Below, piece by piece: positions 42,617 to 52,834 of a DNA stretch of 64,000 bases. A program made the translations under genes and the position numbers. The notes under the pieces were generated by a model, which was not told the DNA's origin, did no database searches, and saw only the letters and a program-made list of their open reading frames with translations. Positions within the stretch are counted from its first letter, which is position 1, and each line of letters begins with the position of its first letter. Source of the DNA: Lonsdalea populi (GTDB lineage: Bacteria > Pseudomonadota > Gammaproteobacteria > Enterobacterales > Enterobacteriaceae); contig NZ_CP065534.1 in the NCBI RefSeq assembly GCF_015999465.1, forward strand, positions 2,480,001-2,544,000, given 5' to 3'.

Positions 42617-43186
42617 TTATGCACTACCCCAGCGGGTAAATAAATCTTCAGGCAGAGAAATATCGAATTGGTCGAGCACTCGATTAACGGTTTGATCGAT
42701 GATTGCTTGCACAGTTTGCGGGCGATGATAAAACGCTGGCACCGGCGGCATGATGACCGCACCCATTTCGGCTGCTGTCGTCATCAACCGTAGATGACCC
42801 AAATGCATCGGCGTTTCCCGCACGCACAGCACCAGAGGGCGTCGCTCTTTCAGCATCACGTCGGCCGCGCGGGTCAGCAAGCTGTCGGTATAGCTGTGAG
42901 CAATGCCGGACAGCGTTTTAATCGAGCACGGCAGGATCGCCATACCGGTTGTTTTGAAAGAGCCGGAAGAAATGCTGGCGGCGATGTCGCGGCAATCATG
43001 CACGACATCCGCCAGAGACTGGACGTCGCGCACGCTGAAATCGGTTTCCAGAGCCAGAGTCTGCCGCGCAGCCGGGCTCATCACCAGGTGGATTTCAATC
43101 TCTTGCAACGGCTGCAGCACCTGTAACAGGCGTACACCGTAAACCACCCCACTGGCACCGGAAATACCAATAATCAGTCGCTTCAT
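42617..43186 (-). CDS. ubiX: Flavin prenyltransferase UbiX
   Basis: A 189-residue enzyme (E. coli 189) that attaches dimethylallyl phosphate to FMN to make the prenylated flavin cofactor used by UbiD in ubiquinone synthesis. The N-terminal GISGASGVVYG (residues 7-17) binds FMN phosphate; LPCSIKTLSGIAHSYTDSLL and CVRETPMHLGHLRLM are the prenyl-phosphate site. It follows purF after a terminator-like hairpin, as in the cvpA-purF-ubiX unit of E. coli. Confidence 0.96.
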   Translation of the reverse strand: MKRLIIGISGASGVVYGVRLLQVLQPLQEIEIHLVMSPAARQTLALETDFSVRDVQSLADVVHDCRDIAASISSGSFKTTGMAILPCSIKTLSGIAHSYTDSLLTRAADVMLKERRPLVLCVRETPMHLGHLRLMTTAAEMGAVIMPPVPAFYHRPQTVQAIIDQTVNRVLDQFDISLPEDLFTRWGSA

Positions 43187-43265
43187 ACCCTTCCTTAATC
43201 AGGATAAACCTGTAATCACATCGTCAGCGCAAACTGTGCCGTATCCGTCCATGATTGACAAGATG

Positions 43266-43300
43266 CAAAAATAAAGGGAGCACCGATAGGCACTCCCTTA
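43266..43300 (-). terminator. Hairpin after purF, probable terminator or attenuator
   Basis: Minus strand: AAGGGAGTGCC / GGTGCTCCCTT with loop TATC (two wobble pairs), then TTATTTTT. It lies 24 bp past purF and upstream of ubiX, so it may reduce read-through into ubiX. Confidence 0.7.
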
Positions 43301-43324
43301 CTGGAGAACACTCAGACCGCTCCG

Positions 43325-44842
43325 TCAGCCTTCGTTATGCATCTCCAGATCTTCGACTTCACTCTTGCTGCGCAGCACTTGAGCGTCGTCATTGCGCAGA
43401 CCTTCAAGATAGTCCAGATAGCCCTGATCCACATCATGCGTGACATAAATACCGTTGAAGACAGAGCATTCGAACTGCGTGATATCCGGATTGTCGTCCC
43501 GCACGGCCTCAACCAGATCGGACAGATCCTGGAAAATCAGAGCGTCCGCGCCGATAAGCTGGCAGATTTCATCCACTTCACGACCATGGGCAATCAGCTC
43601 GTTCACGCTCGGCATATCGATGCCATAGACGTTAGGGAAGCGAATTTCCGGCGCGGCAGACGCGAGATACACGCGCTTGGCGCCCGCGTCCCTTGCCATC
43701 TCGACGATCTGCTGAGACGTGGTTCCGCGTACTATGGAGTCATCCACCAGCAGCACGTTTTTATCACGGAACTCAGCGCGGTTGGCATTCAGCTTACGAC
43801 GCACGGATTTAATCCGCGTTTGCTGGCCCGGCATGATAAACGTGCGGCCGACATAGCGATTTTTCACAAAGCCCTGACGATAAGGCTTATCGATGATACG
43901 GGCGATTTCCAGCGCGATATCGCAAGAGGTTTCCGGAATAGGAATGACCACATCGATATCCAGATCTTCCCAGCTGCGTGCAATTTTCTCGCCCAGCTTC
44001 TGGCCCATGCGCACGCGGGCGCTGTAGACCGAAATTTTATCGATGAACGAGTCAGGACGCGCGAAATAGACATACTCGAACAGACACGGGTGATGCTTTG
44101 GATTTTCCGCGCACTGACGGGTGTAAAGCTGGCCTTTATCCGTGATGTAAATCGCTTCGCCCGGCGCCACATCGCGCAGGAACTCAAAGCCCAGCGTGTC
44201 CAGCGCCACGCTTTCGGACGCCACCATATATTCGTTGCGCCCATCATCCAGCGTGCGCTTGCCGATGACCAGCGGACGGATCCCGTTGGGGTCGCGGAAG
44301 GCCACCAACCCGTGCCCGATAATCATACTGACGCAGGCATAGGCGCCGCGGATTTGCTGATGCATGGCGGCAACGGCGGCGAAAATATTGTCAGGCTCCA
44401 GCGGATAGTGCTGAAAGCGGTCCAGTTCTTTGGCGAAAATATTGAGCAGAATTTCCGAATCAGACGTTGTATTGACGTGCCGGCGGCCCTGTTCGAACAG
44501 CTTCTGACGCAGCTCGTGCGCGTTGGTCAGGTTACCGTTGTGAGCTAGTGTAATTCCGAAAGGAGAGTTGACGTAAAAAGGCTGCGCTTCGGATGCGCTG
44601 GAACTGCCCGCCGTGGGATAACGTACATGACCGAGCCCCATATTCCCCTGCAGGCGTTGCATGTGCCGTGCTTCAAAAACGTCTTTGACCAGACCGTTCG
44701 CCTTACGCAGGCGAAAACAGTGATGAGCATCTATCGTAACGATGCCTGCGGCATCTTGCCCACGGTGTTGCAACACCGTTAACGCGTCATAAATCGACTG
44801 GTTGACCGGCGTGACGCCGGCGATACCGACAATACCGCACAT
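43325..44842 (-). CDS. purF: Amidophosphoribosyltransferase
   Basis: A 505-residue enzyme (E. coli 505) that performs the first committed step of purine synthesis, making phosphoribosylamine from PRPP and glutamine. The N-terminal Ntn-glutaminase starts [10 protein letters not shown] with the nucleophile Cys exposed after removal of Met1; the C-terminal phosphoribosyltransferase has the PRPP loop [13 protein letters not shown] near residue 362. It lies 30 bp after cvpA and is expected to share the PurR-controlled promoter. Confidence 0.97.
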   Translation of the reverse strand: MCGIVGIAGVTPVNQSIYDALTVLQHRGQDAAGIVTIDAHHCFRLRKANGLVKDVFEARHMQRLQGNMGLGHVRYPTAGSSSASEAQPFYVNSPFGITLAHNGNLTNAHELRQKLFEQGRRHVNTTSDSEILLNIFAKELDRFQHYPLEPDNIFAAVAAMHQQIRGAYACVSMIIGHGLVAFRDPNGIRPLVIGKRTLDDGRNEYMVASESVALDTLGFEFLRDVAPGEAIYITDKGQLYTRQCAENPKHHPCLFEYVYFARPDSFIDKISVYSARVRMGQKLGEKIARSWEDLDIDVVIPIPETSCDIALEIARIIDKPYRQGFVKNRYVGRTFIMPGQQTRIKSVRRKLNANRAEFRDKNVLLVDDSIVRGTTSQQIVEMARDAGAKRVYLASAAPEIRFPNVYGIDMPSVNELIAHGREVDEICQLIGADALIFQDLSDLVEAVRDDNPDITQFECSVFNGIYVTHDVDQGYLDYLEGLRNDDAQVLRSKSEVEDLEMHNEG

Positions 44843-44872
44843 GTTGTCTTTTCCTCATCAGCGCTACCGCGA

Positions 44873-45364
44873 CTAGAGGTGCCGCGGCAAGAAACTCGAC
44901 GTGCTTTGCAGGTAGTCAAAGAACCACCTGATGATATAGCTGAACTGCGGGATCAACTGGGACTGCTTCCAGTCGACGCTCTGGGAAAACCCGGTGAAGG
45001 TGTCCAGAAAGAACAAGATTGCAGAGACAATCAAGACCCCGCGCAAGGCGCCAAAGCAAACGCCCAGCACACGATCGGTGCCCGACAGCCCGGTTCGCTC
45101 AACCAGAGAGCCTATCGCATAATTGACGATGGCTCCCACAATCAACGTCGCAATAAACAGAATGGCGATAGCGATGCCGTTGCGAACCAGTTCATCTTCA
45201 AAGCGGGTGAAGTACCCCGCCAAATAGCCATAGTAGTGACTGGCAATGAAAAACGCACATCCCCAGGTCACCAGCGACAGCGCTTCACGGACAAATCCTC
45301 GAATCAAACTGACCAGAGCCGAGAACGCGATAATGCCGATAATGACGTAATCCACCCAAACCAT
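44873..45364 (-). CDS. cvpA: CvpA membrane protein
   Basis: A 163-residue inner-membrane protein (E. coli 162) with four hydrophobic helices: VWVDYVIIGIIAFSALVSLI, then SLIRGFVREALSLVTWG typical of the family. It is needed for colicin V production or secretion in E. coli and is cotranscribed with purF. The promoter side carries a PurR box 75 bp upstream. Confidence 0.94.
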   Translation of the reverse strand: MVWVDYVIIGIIAFSALVSLIRGFVREALSLVTWGCAFFIASHYYGYLAGYFTRFEDELVRNGIAIAILFIATLIVGAIVNYAIGSLVERTGLSGTDRVLGVCFGALRGVLIVSAILFFLDTFTGFSQSVDWKQSQLIPQFSYIIRWFFDYLQSTSSFLPRHL

Positions 45365-45438
45365 GAACTATCCTACTCAATGAACAAAAACCATCGACAT
45401 ACGCGGCTCATCCTGTTCGCGGCGCATTTTAACAGAAA

Positions 45439-45454
45439 AAGAAAACGTTTGCGT
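45439..45454 (-). promoter_or_regulatory. PurR operator upstream of cvpA-purF
   Basis: The minus strand reads ACGCAAACGTTTTCTT, matching the PurR consensus (ACGCAAACGTTTTCNT) at all defined positions. It lies 75-90 bp upstream of the cvpA start, the expected place for purine repression of this operon. Confidence 0.85.
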
Positions 45455-45600
45455 ACCGGAATTCCGCCCTAAATGCGTCAATCAATCGGCCAACTCAAAA
45501 ACCGCTGACGGGCCATGAAGATACCGAAAAAAGGCGATGGCGTCGGGTTTTCCCCGCAACGCTATCTGCCTCCCCGGCCTCCTCATGACCCCGTCCCGCG

Positions 45601-46332
45601 CTAATGCGCCGCTTTCACCTGACCGCTCAGCCCGCTGATCTGCTGCAGTTCGCTCAGCGAGGACTGTAGCTTCTGCTTCGAGGCGTCCGGCCCCACATAG
45701 ATGCGGGTAATCTGCCCGGAGACGGGCGAAGACGGCACCGTGTATGCACGGAATCCCGAGAGTCTAAGCTTGGCGACGATTTCATTTACCTTGTCCGCAT
45801 TTTTCAATGCGCCCAGTTGCACGACAAAAGCCTGCCCTGCCGGGGCCTGCGGCGCTGCTGCCGGTTTGTTCTCTGCCGGTCGCGGCGCGGGTTTAACCTC
45901 GGGCTTCGGCTTGGCTTCCGCTTTCACTTCTGGTTTCACTTCCGGCTTGAGTTTCGGCTCGGATTTCACCGGAGGCGGAACGACCGGTGCGTCAGATGGC
46001 GCGGAAGGCCGCGTCGCGCCAGGCGGAGTGGCGTTCTGAGGTGTTCCGGTGTCGGGAGCATTGGCCTCATGCTCGGCGCTCCTCATTTCCTCGCCGCCGT
46101 CATCCGCATTAGGCATCGTCGCACTGTCCGGCGACTGTGCCGTCAGCGACTGCGTGATTGGCGGCAGCGACTCCGCTTCCAGCGTATCTTCCGGTTTAGG
46201 CACCAGAGGAATAGCGGCGAACTCGTCCTGATAATGTTTTTTCTTACCGTCCAGCAGTCCAGGCAACACGATCACGCCCAGCGCGACCAAAATGACGGTG
46301 CCGATCAGGCGGTTTTGAAATTTACTCGCCAT
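45601..46332 (-). CDS. dedD: SPOR-domain cell-division protein DedD
   Basis: A 243-residue bitopic protein (E. coli 220). The ATG at 46332 (MASKFQNRLIGTVILVALGV) follows AGGAG. One transmembrane helix (about 9-27) is followed by a long proline/lysine/glutamate linker; residues about 122-150 contain repeats of the type KPEV. The SPOR domain (about 166-243, FVVQLGALKNADKVNEIV) binds denuded glycan strands at the septum. The linker is longer than in E. coli and accounts for the extra length. The start overlaps the folC end by 11 bases. Confidence 0.93.
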   Translation of the reverse strand: MASKFQNRLIGTVILVALGVIVLPGLLDGKKKHYQDEFAAIPLVPKPEDTLEAESLPPITQSLTAQSPDSATMPNADDGGEEMRSAEHEANAPDTGTPQNATPPGATRPSAPSDAPVVPPPVKSEPKLKPEVKPEVKAEAKPKPEVKPAPRPAENKPAAAPQAPAGQAFVVQLGALKNADKVNEIVAKLRLSGFRAYTVPSSPVSGQITRIYVGPDASKQKLQSSLSELQQISGLSGQVKAAH

Positions 46333-47590
46333 TCGCCGCTCCTTCTTCAAGCGCGGACATCACATGCGCTACCGTATGGAAGGAGCCGCAAACCACGACC
46401 ACGTCGTGATCTTTAGCGTCCTGCATCGCCGCTCGCCAGGCGGAGACCACATCAGGATACGAACGACTGCCCTCAAGATGCTGAGCAAGCAGATCCGCGC
46501 TGGCGCCGCGCGGCCCTTCCAGCGGCGCGCAATACCACGCATCCACCTGCGGTTTAAGCTGTTCCAGCGTGCTGGCGATATCTTTGTCGGACAGCATGCC
46601 GACAACAGCGCGGACGGCGCCGTGCGGAGGCAACGAAGCCAAACGCTCAGACAGGTACGCCGCCGCATGAGGGTTGTGCGCCACATCCAGAATCAGCAAC
46701 GGCTTATCACCGGCAATCTGGAAGCGCCCCGGTAAGATCGCGTTCCGCAGGCCGTCACGCAGTGCGTTCTCATCAACTACTAACGGCGATGCGTTCAACG
46801 CGGCAAGCGCCGTAGCGGCGTTCGGCAGCGGCACATTCGGCAAAGGCAGGCGGCTTAGGCGTCCCTGCGCGTTTTCCCAGAACCAGTTGCCCTCTTCCAC
46901 CCCGTAGCGCCAGTCGACGTCACGACGCAGCAGCCGAGCACCTTTTTCATGCGCGACGTCGGCAATCGAGGCAGGCATATCCGGCTCGCCGACGACAGCC
47001 GGTTTGCCGTGACGAAAGATCCCCGCTTTTTCACGGCCGATGCTTTCGCGATCGTGGCCAAGCCAGTCGGCGTGATCAATAGCGATGCTGGTCACGACGG
47101 CGACGTCCGAGTCCACAATGTTGGTCGCGTCCAGGCGACCGCCTAAACCGACCTCAAGGATCACGACGTCCAGCTGCGCCTGCCTGAAGAGATGGAGCGC
47201 CGCCAGCGTGCCGAATTCGAAGTAGGTCAGAGAGACGTTATCGCGCCCTCCCTCAACGACGGCAAACGCCTCGCTGTGCATGGCTTCCGGCAATTCCTTG
47301 CCCTGAATGCGAACACGCTCGGTGTAACGCAATAGATGCGGCGAACTGTAGACGCCCACCCGCAGCCCGGCGGCCAACAGAATGGATTCCAGCACGCAGC
47401 ACGTTGTGCCTTTGCCGTTGGTGCCTGCGACGGTGAAGATGGTATTGGCGGGCTGGAGCAGTTGAAGAGAGTCGGCCACCTGTTTGATGCGGTCCAGGCC
47501 AAGATCGATGGCCTGCACGTGCAGATGTTCCAGATAATAAAGCCACGTGGCCAAAGGCGACGCGGCTTTAGGTGTTTGAAGGTTATCCAT
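46322..47590 (-). CDS. folC: Dihydrofolate synthase/folylpolyglutamate synthase
   Basis: A 422-residue Mur-ligase-fold enzyme (E. coli 422) that adds glutamate to dihydropteroate and then extends the polyglutamate tail. The P-loop is VAGTNGKGT (residues 54-62); SSPHLLRYTERVRI, EVGLGGRLDATN and DHADWLGHD are the substrate and second ATP sites; LDVAHNPHA holds the C-terminal domain motif. It sits between accD and dedD, its end overlapping dedD. Confidence 0.96.
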   Translation of the reverse strand: MDNLQTPKAASPLATWLYYLEHLHVQAIDLGLDRIKQVADSLQLLQPANTIFTVAGTNGKGTTCCVLESILLAAGLRVGVYSSPHLLRYTERVRIQGKELPEAMHSEAFAVVEGGRDNVSLTYFEFGTLAALHLFRQAQLDVVILEVGLGGRLDATNIVDSDVAVVTSIAIDHADWLGHDRESIGREKAGIFRHGKPAVVGEPDMPASIADVAHEKGARLLRRDVDWRYGVEEGNWFWENAQGRLSRLPLPNVPLPNAATALAALNASPLVVDENALRDGLRNAILPGRFQIAGDKPLLILDVAHNPHAAAYLSERLASLPPHGAVRAVVGMLSDKDIASTLEQLKPQVDAWYCAPLEGPRGASADLLAQHLEGSRSYPDVVSAWRAAMQDAKDHDVVVVCGSFHTVAHVMSALEEGAANGE

Positions 47591-47671
47591 GAGACCCGCT
47601 CGCTTACTTACGGTTCATTGATACAGGGAGCGACGGAGCACGTCGCGACCTTGCTCCCCGTACGTCATCGG

Positions 47672-48586
47672 TTAGGCTTCATCCTGTGATTCAGACAAAG
47701 CGGTCGGCCGCGGCTCTTCCACTTCAGGCTGCGGTTCCGGGTGGTTAGTCAGCTTGGCGAGGATCGTCGCCAGCTTGTAACGCATCTCAGGGCGACGGAT
47801 GATCATATCGATCGCGCCTTTTTCCACCAGAAACTCGCTGCGCTGGAAGCCCGGCGGTAGTTTCTCACGTACCGTCTGTTCGATAACACGCGGACCGGCG
47901 AAGCCAATCAGCGCTTTAGGCTCGGCGATGTTCAGATCGCCCAGCATCGCCAGACTGGCGGATACGCCGCCCATCGTCGGGTCCGTCATCACGGAGATAT
48001 AAGGCAGGCCGCGTTCGCGCATTTTGGCCAGTGCCGCACTGGTTTTCGCCATCTGCATCAGCGACATCAGCGCTTCCTGCATACGGGCGCCGCCGCTGGC
48101 GGAAAAGCAGACCAGCGGGCAGTTATCTTCCAGCGCTTGCTCCACCGCCCGCACAAAGCGCGCGCCGACCACCGACGCCATCGAGCCGCCCATAAAGGAG
48201 AATTCGAAGGCCGCGCCCACGACGGGCATACCGTAGAGGCTGCCTTTCATGACGACCATGGCGTCTTTCTCGCCTGACTGCTTCTGTGCCGCAGCCAAAC
48301 GATCTTTATACTTCTTGGAGTCCCGGAATTTTAGGACATCCTTGGGTTCCAGTTCACTACCGAGCTCAACCGTATTTTCTGTATCCAGAAACGCGTGAAG
48401 ACGAGCACGTGCAGATAAACGCATATGGTGGTCACATTTCGGACACACTTCCAGATTACGTTCCAACTCAGCGCGGTAAAGTACCTGACCGCAACTATCA
48501 CATTTAGTCCAGACGCCTTCGGGGATGTTGGCCCGACGGGTCGGCGTGATATGACTTTTATTTAGAATTCGTTCAATCCAGCTCAT
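47672..48586 (-). CDS. accD: Acetyl-CoA carboxylase carboxyltransferase beta subunit
   Basis: A 304-residue subunit (E. coli 304) that, with AccA, transfers the carboxyl group from biotin to acetyl-CoA in fatty acid synthesis. The N-terminal zinc ribbon has Cys29, Cys32, Cys48 and Cys51. The crotonase-like core shows [20 protein letters not shown] and [16 protein letters not shown]. The C-terminal tail is acidic ([12 protein letters not shown]). It is transcribed ahead of folC with an 81-bp gap. Confidence 0.97.
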   Translation of the reverse strand: MSWIERILNKSHITPTRRANIPEGVWTKCDSCGQVLYRAELERNLEVCPKCDHHMRLSARARLHAFLDTENTVELGSELEPKDVLKFRDSKKYKDRLAAAQKQSGEKDAMVVMKGSLYGMPVVGAAFEFSFMGGSMASVVGARFVRAVEQALEDNCPLVCFSASGGARMQEALMSLMQMAKTSAALAKMRERGLPYISVMTDPTMGGVSASLAMLGDLNIAEPKALIGFAGPRVIEQTVREKLPPGFQRSEFLVEKGAIDMIIRRPEMRYKLATILAKLTNHPEPQPEVEEPRPTALSESQDEA

Positions 48587-48815
48587 TGATAACCTTTCTG
48601 CTTGAACCTGGCTACAGGCCAGTACGCTGCTCAGCGTTTATTATATTCTGCTGACGCAGCCGACAAAGCGTTGCCTTATCCGCCAAGGGCAGGATACGAC
48701 ATGGGCATTTATAGCGGTTCACGTGAACATAGCCGTAAGTGCCGCCCATTAAACCATAATGACCCGATACTGTGGATAAAAAACTGGTCACACCGAATGT
48801 TAAAATAATTTTTGC

Positions 48816-49478
48816 TTATTTCACATTCTGACGCGATGCCGACCGTTTGTGACGCCAAAACTCAATCACGCCCGGCAGGATGGAGATAAAGATAATCCCC
48901 ACAATCAGGAGTTTAAGATTGTCCTGCACGATCGGCAAATCCCCAAACAGGTAGCCGGCATAGGTAAACAACAGCACCCAAAGCAGTGCGCCTGTGACGT
49001 TGAAGAAGGCAAAATGCCGATAGGTCATGTGCCCCATCCCCGCCACAAACGGCGCAAATGTTCTCACAATCGGCACAAATCGCGCCAGAATAATTGTTTT
49101 CCCGCCGTGGCGGCCGTAAAACTCATGAGTCTTGTCCAGATAGCTGCGACGGAAGATCCGAGAGTTGGGATTACGGAACAATCGTTCACCAAACAGCCGT
49201 CCGATGGTGTAATTGACCGCATCACCCAGAATAGCCGCGATGACCATCAGAACCACCATCAGATGCACATCCAGCACGCTGCCCGGCAACGCCGCCAGCG
49301 CGCCAGCGACGAACAGCAGCGAATCGCCGGGCAGGAATGGCGTCACCACCAGACCCGTTTCACAGAACAAAATCAGAAACAGGATCGCATAAATCCAAAC
49401 GCCGTATTGCGCGACCAGCTCGGCCAGATGCACATCAATATGAAGAATAAAATCAATAATAAAGTTTATAAATTCCAT
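48816..49478 (-). CDS. dedA: DedA-family membrane protein
   Basis: A 220-residue inner-membrane protein (E. coli 219). I start at the ATG at 49478 ([20 protein letters not shown]), which matches the family; the MMGNI extension to 49493 lacks a ribosome site. The DedA core [19 protein letters not shown] and [18 protein letters not shown] are conserved, the latter with the essential arginine. The family is linked to lipid carrier flipping and membrane energetics. It lies downstream of truA. Confidence 0.95.
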   Translation of the reverse strand: MEFINFIIDFILHIDVHLAELVAQYGVWIYAILFLILFCETGLVVTPFLPGDSLLFVAGALAALPGSVLDVHLMVVLMVIAAILGDAVNYTIGRLFGERLFRNPNSRIFRRSYLDKTHEFYGRHGGKTIILARFVPIVRTFAPFVAGMGHMTYRHFAFFNVTGALLWVLLFTYAGYLFGDLPIVQDNLKLLIVGIIFISILPGVIEFWRHKRSASRQNVK

Positions 49479-49524
49479 TATGTTACCCATCATCAGACCG
49501 TGCAGTTAGGCGAACGGCAGCGAA

Positions 49525-50349
49525 TTAGTCATCAAGTAAAAACAGCGGCCCTATCGGGACGGACGGCAGCCCGAACGACTCGGGATAATCAACGTCCACC
49601 AGATACAGCCCCTCGGCCTTGGCCGTCGCGGCGGCCAGCTTGCGATCTTTGGCCGCCAGCAGCTTCGCCATCCAGCTTTCAGGCTGATTTCCGCACCCGA
49701 TTTCCATCAGACTGCCCACAATATTGCGTACCATATGGTGCACGAAAGCATTGGCCTTGATATCTACCACAATGTAAGCGCCGCGCCGCATAACCTTTAA
49801 ATGTTTTACATTTCGCCACGGCGTGCGCGACTGGCACTGCACAGCCCGGAAAGAGGTGAAATCATTCTCGCCCAGCAGGCACTGCCCGGCGCGCTCCATG
49901 CGCTCGGCGTCGAGTGGATGATAAAAATGCGTGACGCCGTGAGACAGAATGGCCGGGCGATAGCGGTGGTTGTAAATCAGATAGCGGTAGCGCCGGGCGG
50001 TGGCGCTGAAACGAGCATGGAACTCATCATCCACCGTCTTGACCCAACGCACGGCGATATCCGGCGGCAGATGGGTGTTGACGCCCATCGTCCAGGCTGC
50101 GTCTTTTCGCACGGCGTGCGTAGTGAAATGCACTACCTGACCAGTGGCATGCACCCCGGCATCGGTCCGCCCCGCGCAGAACACGGTGATCGGCTCGTCA
50201 GCGACCTGCGACAATGCGGCTTCAAGACACTGCTGGATGCTGTCGACCTCCGCCTGACGCTGGTAGCCGTAATAACGGCTACCGTCATATTCAATTCCAA
50301 GGGCAATTTTCAGCGGCGCCACGTCTTCCGCAACCTGCAACGCTGCCAT
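49525..50349 (-). CDS. truA: tRNA pseudouridine(38-40) synthase TruA
   Basis: A 274-residue enzyme (E. coli 270) that makes pseudouridine at positions 38-40 of the anticodon arm. The catalytic aspartate is Asp63 in [27 protein letters not shown] and [19 protein letters not shown] are further core segments. It starts two bases after usg. Confidence 0.96.
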   Translation of the reverse strand: MAALQVAEDVAPLKIALGIEYDGSRYYGYQRQAEVDSIQQCLEAALSQVADEPITVFCAGRTDAGVHATGQVVHFTTHAVRKDAAWTMGVNTHLPPDIAVRWVKTVDDEFHARFSATARRYRYLIYNHRYRPAILSHGVTHFYHPLDAERMERAGQCLLGENDFTSFRAVQCQSRTPWRNVKHLKVMRRGAYIVVDIKANAFVHHMVRNIVGSLMEIGCGNQPESWMAKLLAAKDRKLAAATAKAEGLYLVDVDYPESFGLPSVPIGPLFLLDD

Positions 50350-50351
50350 GA

Positions 50352-51362
50352 TTACCCCAGATGCTCCTCAATCAGGAGTTCGGCGGTTTCAACGGCCATC
50401 AAGGCGCCGCCGAAGCGAATGTTATCCGCGACCGACCAGAATTGCAGCAGCTCCGGGATGCCATAATCGTTGCGCAGGCAGCCCACGCTCAGTTGAACGT
50501 TGCCGGACGCGTCATCGACCTGCGTCGGGTAGTCTTCGTCATTGCTGATTGAGACATCTTCCGACTGCAGCAGTTCCTCGCGGGCTTCCTCCGCAGAGAG
50601 CGGACGCATGCCTTCCATGTGCACCACCTGCGCATGGCCGTAGAAGACCGGCGACTGAACACAGTTGACCGCGATCGGCAGCCCGTCGTCTTGCAGGACT
50701 TTACGCACCTGATCCACTAGACGACGCTCCTGCATGACGCTGCCTTCGCTATCCGGCAGCAGCGGCAGCAGGTTGAACGCCAGCTGTTTCGGGAACATCC
50801 CGGCTTCCGGCGGCATACCGTTCAGCAGACGGGCGCTTTGTCCAGCCAGATCGTCGACCGCCGCTTTACCGCGCGCGGACACTGACAGCAGGCTGGTAAC
50901 GTGCAGGCGGGAAAGTCCGGCCTGTTCCGTCAACGGCTTCACCGCTCTCAGCAACTGGCAGGTCAGGCTATCGGCTACGGCGACGAGATTGCGATTGCGA
51001 TAATCCGCCAGCACGTGGGAATTCACACCCGGTACAACCAGAGGGACATCCGGTTCTTGCGCGAACAAGCCGCTGCTGTCGATAACCAGACAGCCAGCGT
51101 TGCCCGCCTCGTCCGCATAGCGGGCGCTGACCTCGGCGCCTGCGACGAAAAACGCCAGTTGCGCCTGCGACCAGTCGAACTCCTCCGCGTTCGTCACCAG
51201 ACAAGAACGACCGTTGAAACGGAGGGTTTCCCCCGCGCTATGCTCGCTCGCCAGCGGATAGATTTCTCCCACTGGAAATTCACGTTCCTGCAATAGCTCC
51301 AGCAACGCGGTGCCGACGGCACCGGTTGCGCCCAGCAGCGCTATATTCCAGCCATTGGTCAT
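50352..51362 (-). CDS. usg: Aspartate-semialdehyde dehydrogenase-like protein Usg
   Basis: A 336-residue paralogue of aspartate-semialdehyde dehydrogenase (E. coli Usg 337), using the ATG at 51362 ([17 protein letters not shown]) with GGAGAAG upstream. The nucleotide site is present, but the catalytic motif of true Asd enzymes (NC at the active site) is replaced: the segment reads [11 protein letters not shown], with D-S in place of N-C. It is therefore unlikely to carry out the Asd reaction; its role is unknown. It is embedded between pdxB and truA as in E. coli. Confidence 0.92.
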   Translation of the reverse strand: MTNGWNIALLGATGAVGTALLELLQEREFPVGEIYPLASEHSAGETLRFNGRSCLVTNAEEFDWSQAQLAFFVAGAEVSARYADEAGNAGCLVIDSSGLFAQEPDVPLVVPGVNSHVLADYRNRNLVAVADSLTCQLLRAVKPLTEQAGLSRLHVTSLLSVSARGKAAVDDLAGQSARLLNGMPPEAGMFPKQLAFNLLPLLPDSEGSVMQERRLVDQVRKVLQDDGLPIAVNCVQSPVFYGHAQVVHMEGMRPLSAEEAREELLQSEDVSISNDEDYPTQVDDASGNVQLSVGCLRNDYGIPELLQFWSVADNIRFGGALMAVETAELLIEEHLG

Positions 51363-51449
51363 TTGGTTCTTCTCCCCAAATTTTTCATAACACAGGCCAG
51401 GCAACGATCGCATCGCCTGGACAAAAAGGTCTATGCACAAAGAAAACGA

Positions 51450-52586
51450 TCAGCTATCGCCCTGAAAAACGGCGCTGAAGCCCAACTGGTTCAGCAGCTC
51501 GACGCTGTCGCGATCGGCGCAGATCACCTGAAGCGACGACCATTCGCGGCGCTCCTGATAGGTTTTACGCAGTCGATCGAACCCGCCGCTGATGTGGACG
51601 ACGCCGCGCAGCATCGCATCATCGCGACGCACATCGTAAACCAGATGAACCAGACGTTTGAGCAGCGGTTCATCCAACGGTTGAGTCAGGGTGACGGAAG
51701 TCACTTCGGGCGTGGGCAGCAGCGAAGGCAACGCCACCTGCTGCGGCTGGCCGATAAAGCGGCTCCAAGCTTCAAAGACCTGCGTCGTCCCGCGCGCTTT
51801 GCCTTCCAGCGTATACCCGGCGATGTGTGACGTGCCGATATCCACCCGATCCATCAGCGCCGTCGATAGCTCGGGTTCCGGCTCCCAGACGTCCAGTACC
51901 ACGCTGAGAGATTTTCCGCGCTGCAACGTCTCAAGCAAGGCCGCGTTGTCGACCACCGGCCCACGGCAAGCGTTAATCAGTATTGTCCCTTCCGCCAGCA
52001 TCTCTAGCAGATTCGCGTCCACGCTGTGATAAGTTTTGTAAGGACCGTCCTTATACAGCGGCGTGTGAAACGTCAGCACGTCGGCCTGCGCCGCAACGTC
52101 CTCCAGCGAAAGGAAGTTCTCCCGATCGCCGCGATCTGCGCGAGGAGGATCGCACAGCAACGTCTGGACACCCCATGCCTTGAGACGCGCGTTGAGACGT
52201 GAACCCACGTTGCCTACGCCGATAATGCCAACGGTGCGGTCGCGTAACGGGAAGCCATCCCGCTCAGCCAGTCCCAGCAGCGCGGAAAAGACATACTCGA
52301 CGACGGCGATAGCGTTGCAACCCGGCGCGGCCGAGAACGCAATGCCCGCCTGCCGCAGAAAAGTTTCGTCGACATGGTCCGTACCCGCCGTCGCCGAACC
52401 GACGAACTTCACCGATTTTCCCCTCAGTAAGTCCGCATTGACCTGGGTGACCGACCGTACCATCAGCGCATCGGCATCATCCAATGCGGCCTGCGGCAGA
52501 GGTCGTCCCGGCACGGCGGTGACGTCGCCCAGGCGACTGAACAGCTCGCGGGCATAGGGCATATTTTCATCGACAAGGATTTTCAC
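51450..52586 (-). CDS. pdxB: Erythronate-4-phosphate dehydrogenase
   Basis: A 378-residue D-2-hydroxyacid dehydrogenase (E. coli 378) that oxidises 4-phosphoerythronate in vitamin B6 synthesis. I start at the GTG at 52586 ([11 protein letters not shown] follows), preceded by AGGAAA; the longer frame to 52646 is not homologous. NAD motif [10 protein letters not shown] is at 120-129; catalytic Arg208 (NACRGP), Glu237 (WEPEP) and His254 (TSHIAGYT) are intact. The C-terminal dimer domain is present. It is convergent with none and divergent from flk. Confidence 0.95.
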   Translation of the reverse strand: MKILVDENMPYARELFSRLGDVTAVPGRPLPQAALDDADALMVRSVTQVNADLLRGKSVKFVGSATAGTDHVDETFLRQAGIAFSAAPGCNAIAVVEYVFSALLGLAERDGFPLRDRTVGIIGVGNVGSRLNARLKAWGVQTLLCDPPRADRGDRENFLSLEDVAAQADVLTFHTPLYKDGPYKTYHSVDANLLEMLAEGTILINACRGPVVDNAALLETLQRGKSLSVVLDVWEPEPELSTALMDRVDIGTSHIAGYTLEGKARGTTQVFEAWSRFIGQPQQVALPSLLPTPEVTSVTLTQPLDEPLLKRLVHLVYDVRRDDAMLRGVVHISGGFDRLRKTYQERREWSSLQVICADRDSVELLNQLGFSAVFQGDS

Positions 52587-52834
52587 GTTACGTTTCCTGA
52601 AAGGCGTGTGGCGTCGGGCGCACAGCGGCGGCGAAAACAGGGTCATTATTCTGCCACAAACCGGCGAGGGGGAACACCGGCGAATCGCCCGGCGTATGTT
52701 GCGCCGCGTTGCAGAAATTTCACGTCAAACGCCCTGCCCGACTACCCGTTATGGATCGGGGTTGTTATCATGACGTTCAACTAATCTTTCTGTTATCCCA
52801 CTTCGAGCAGAAACCGCACCGTAAGGATCGTGTT

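Noticed and set aside
45524..45580. Possible terminator after dedD
   Set aside because: A GCGTTGCGGGG / CCCGACGC pairing needs a bulge and the T-run is displaced by several bases, so I did not list it.
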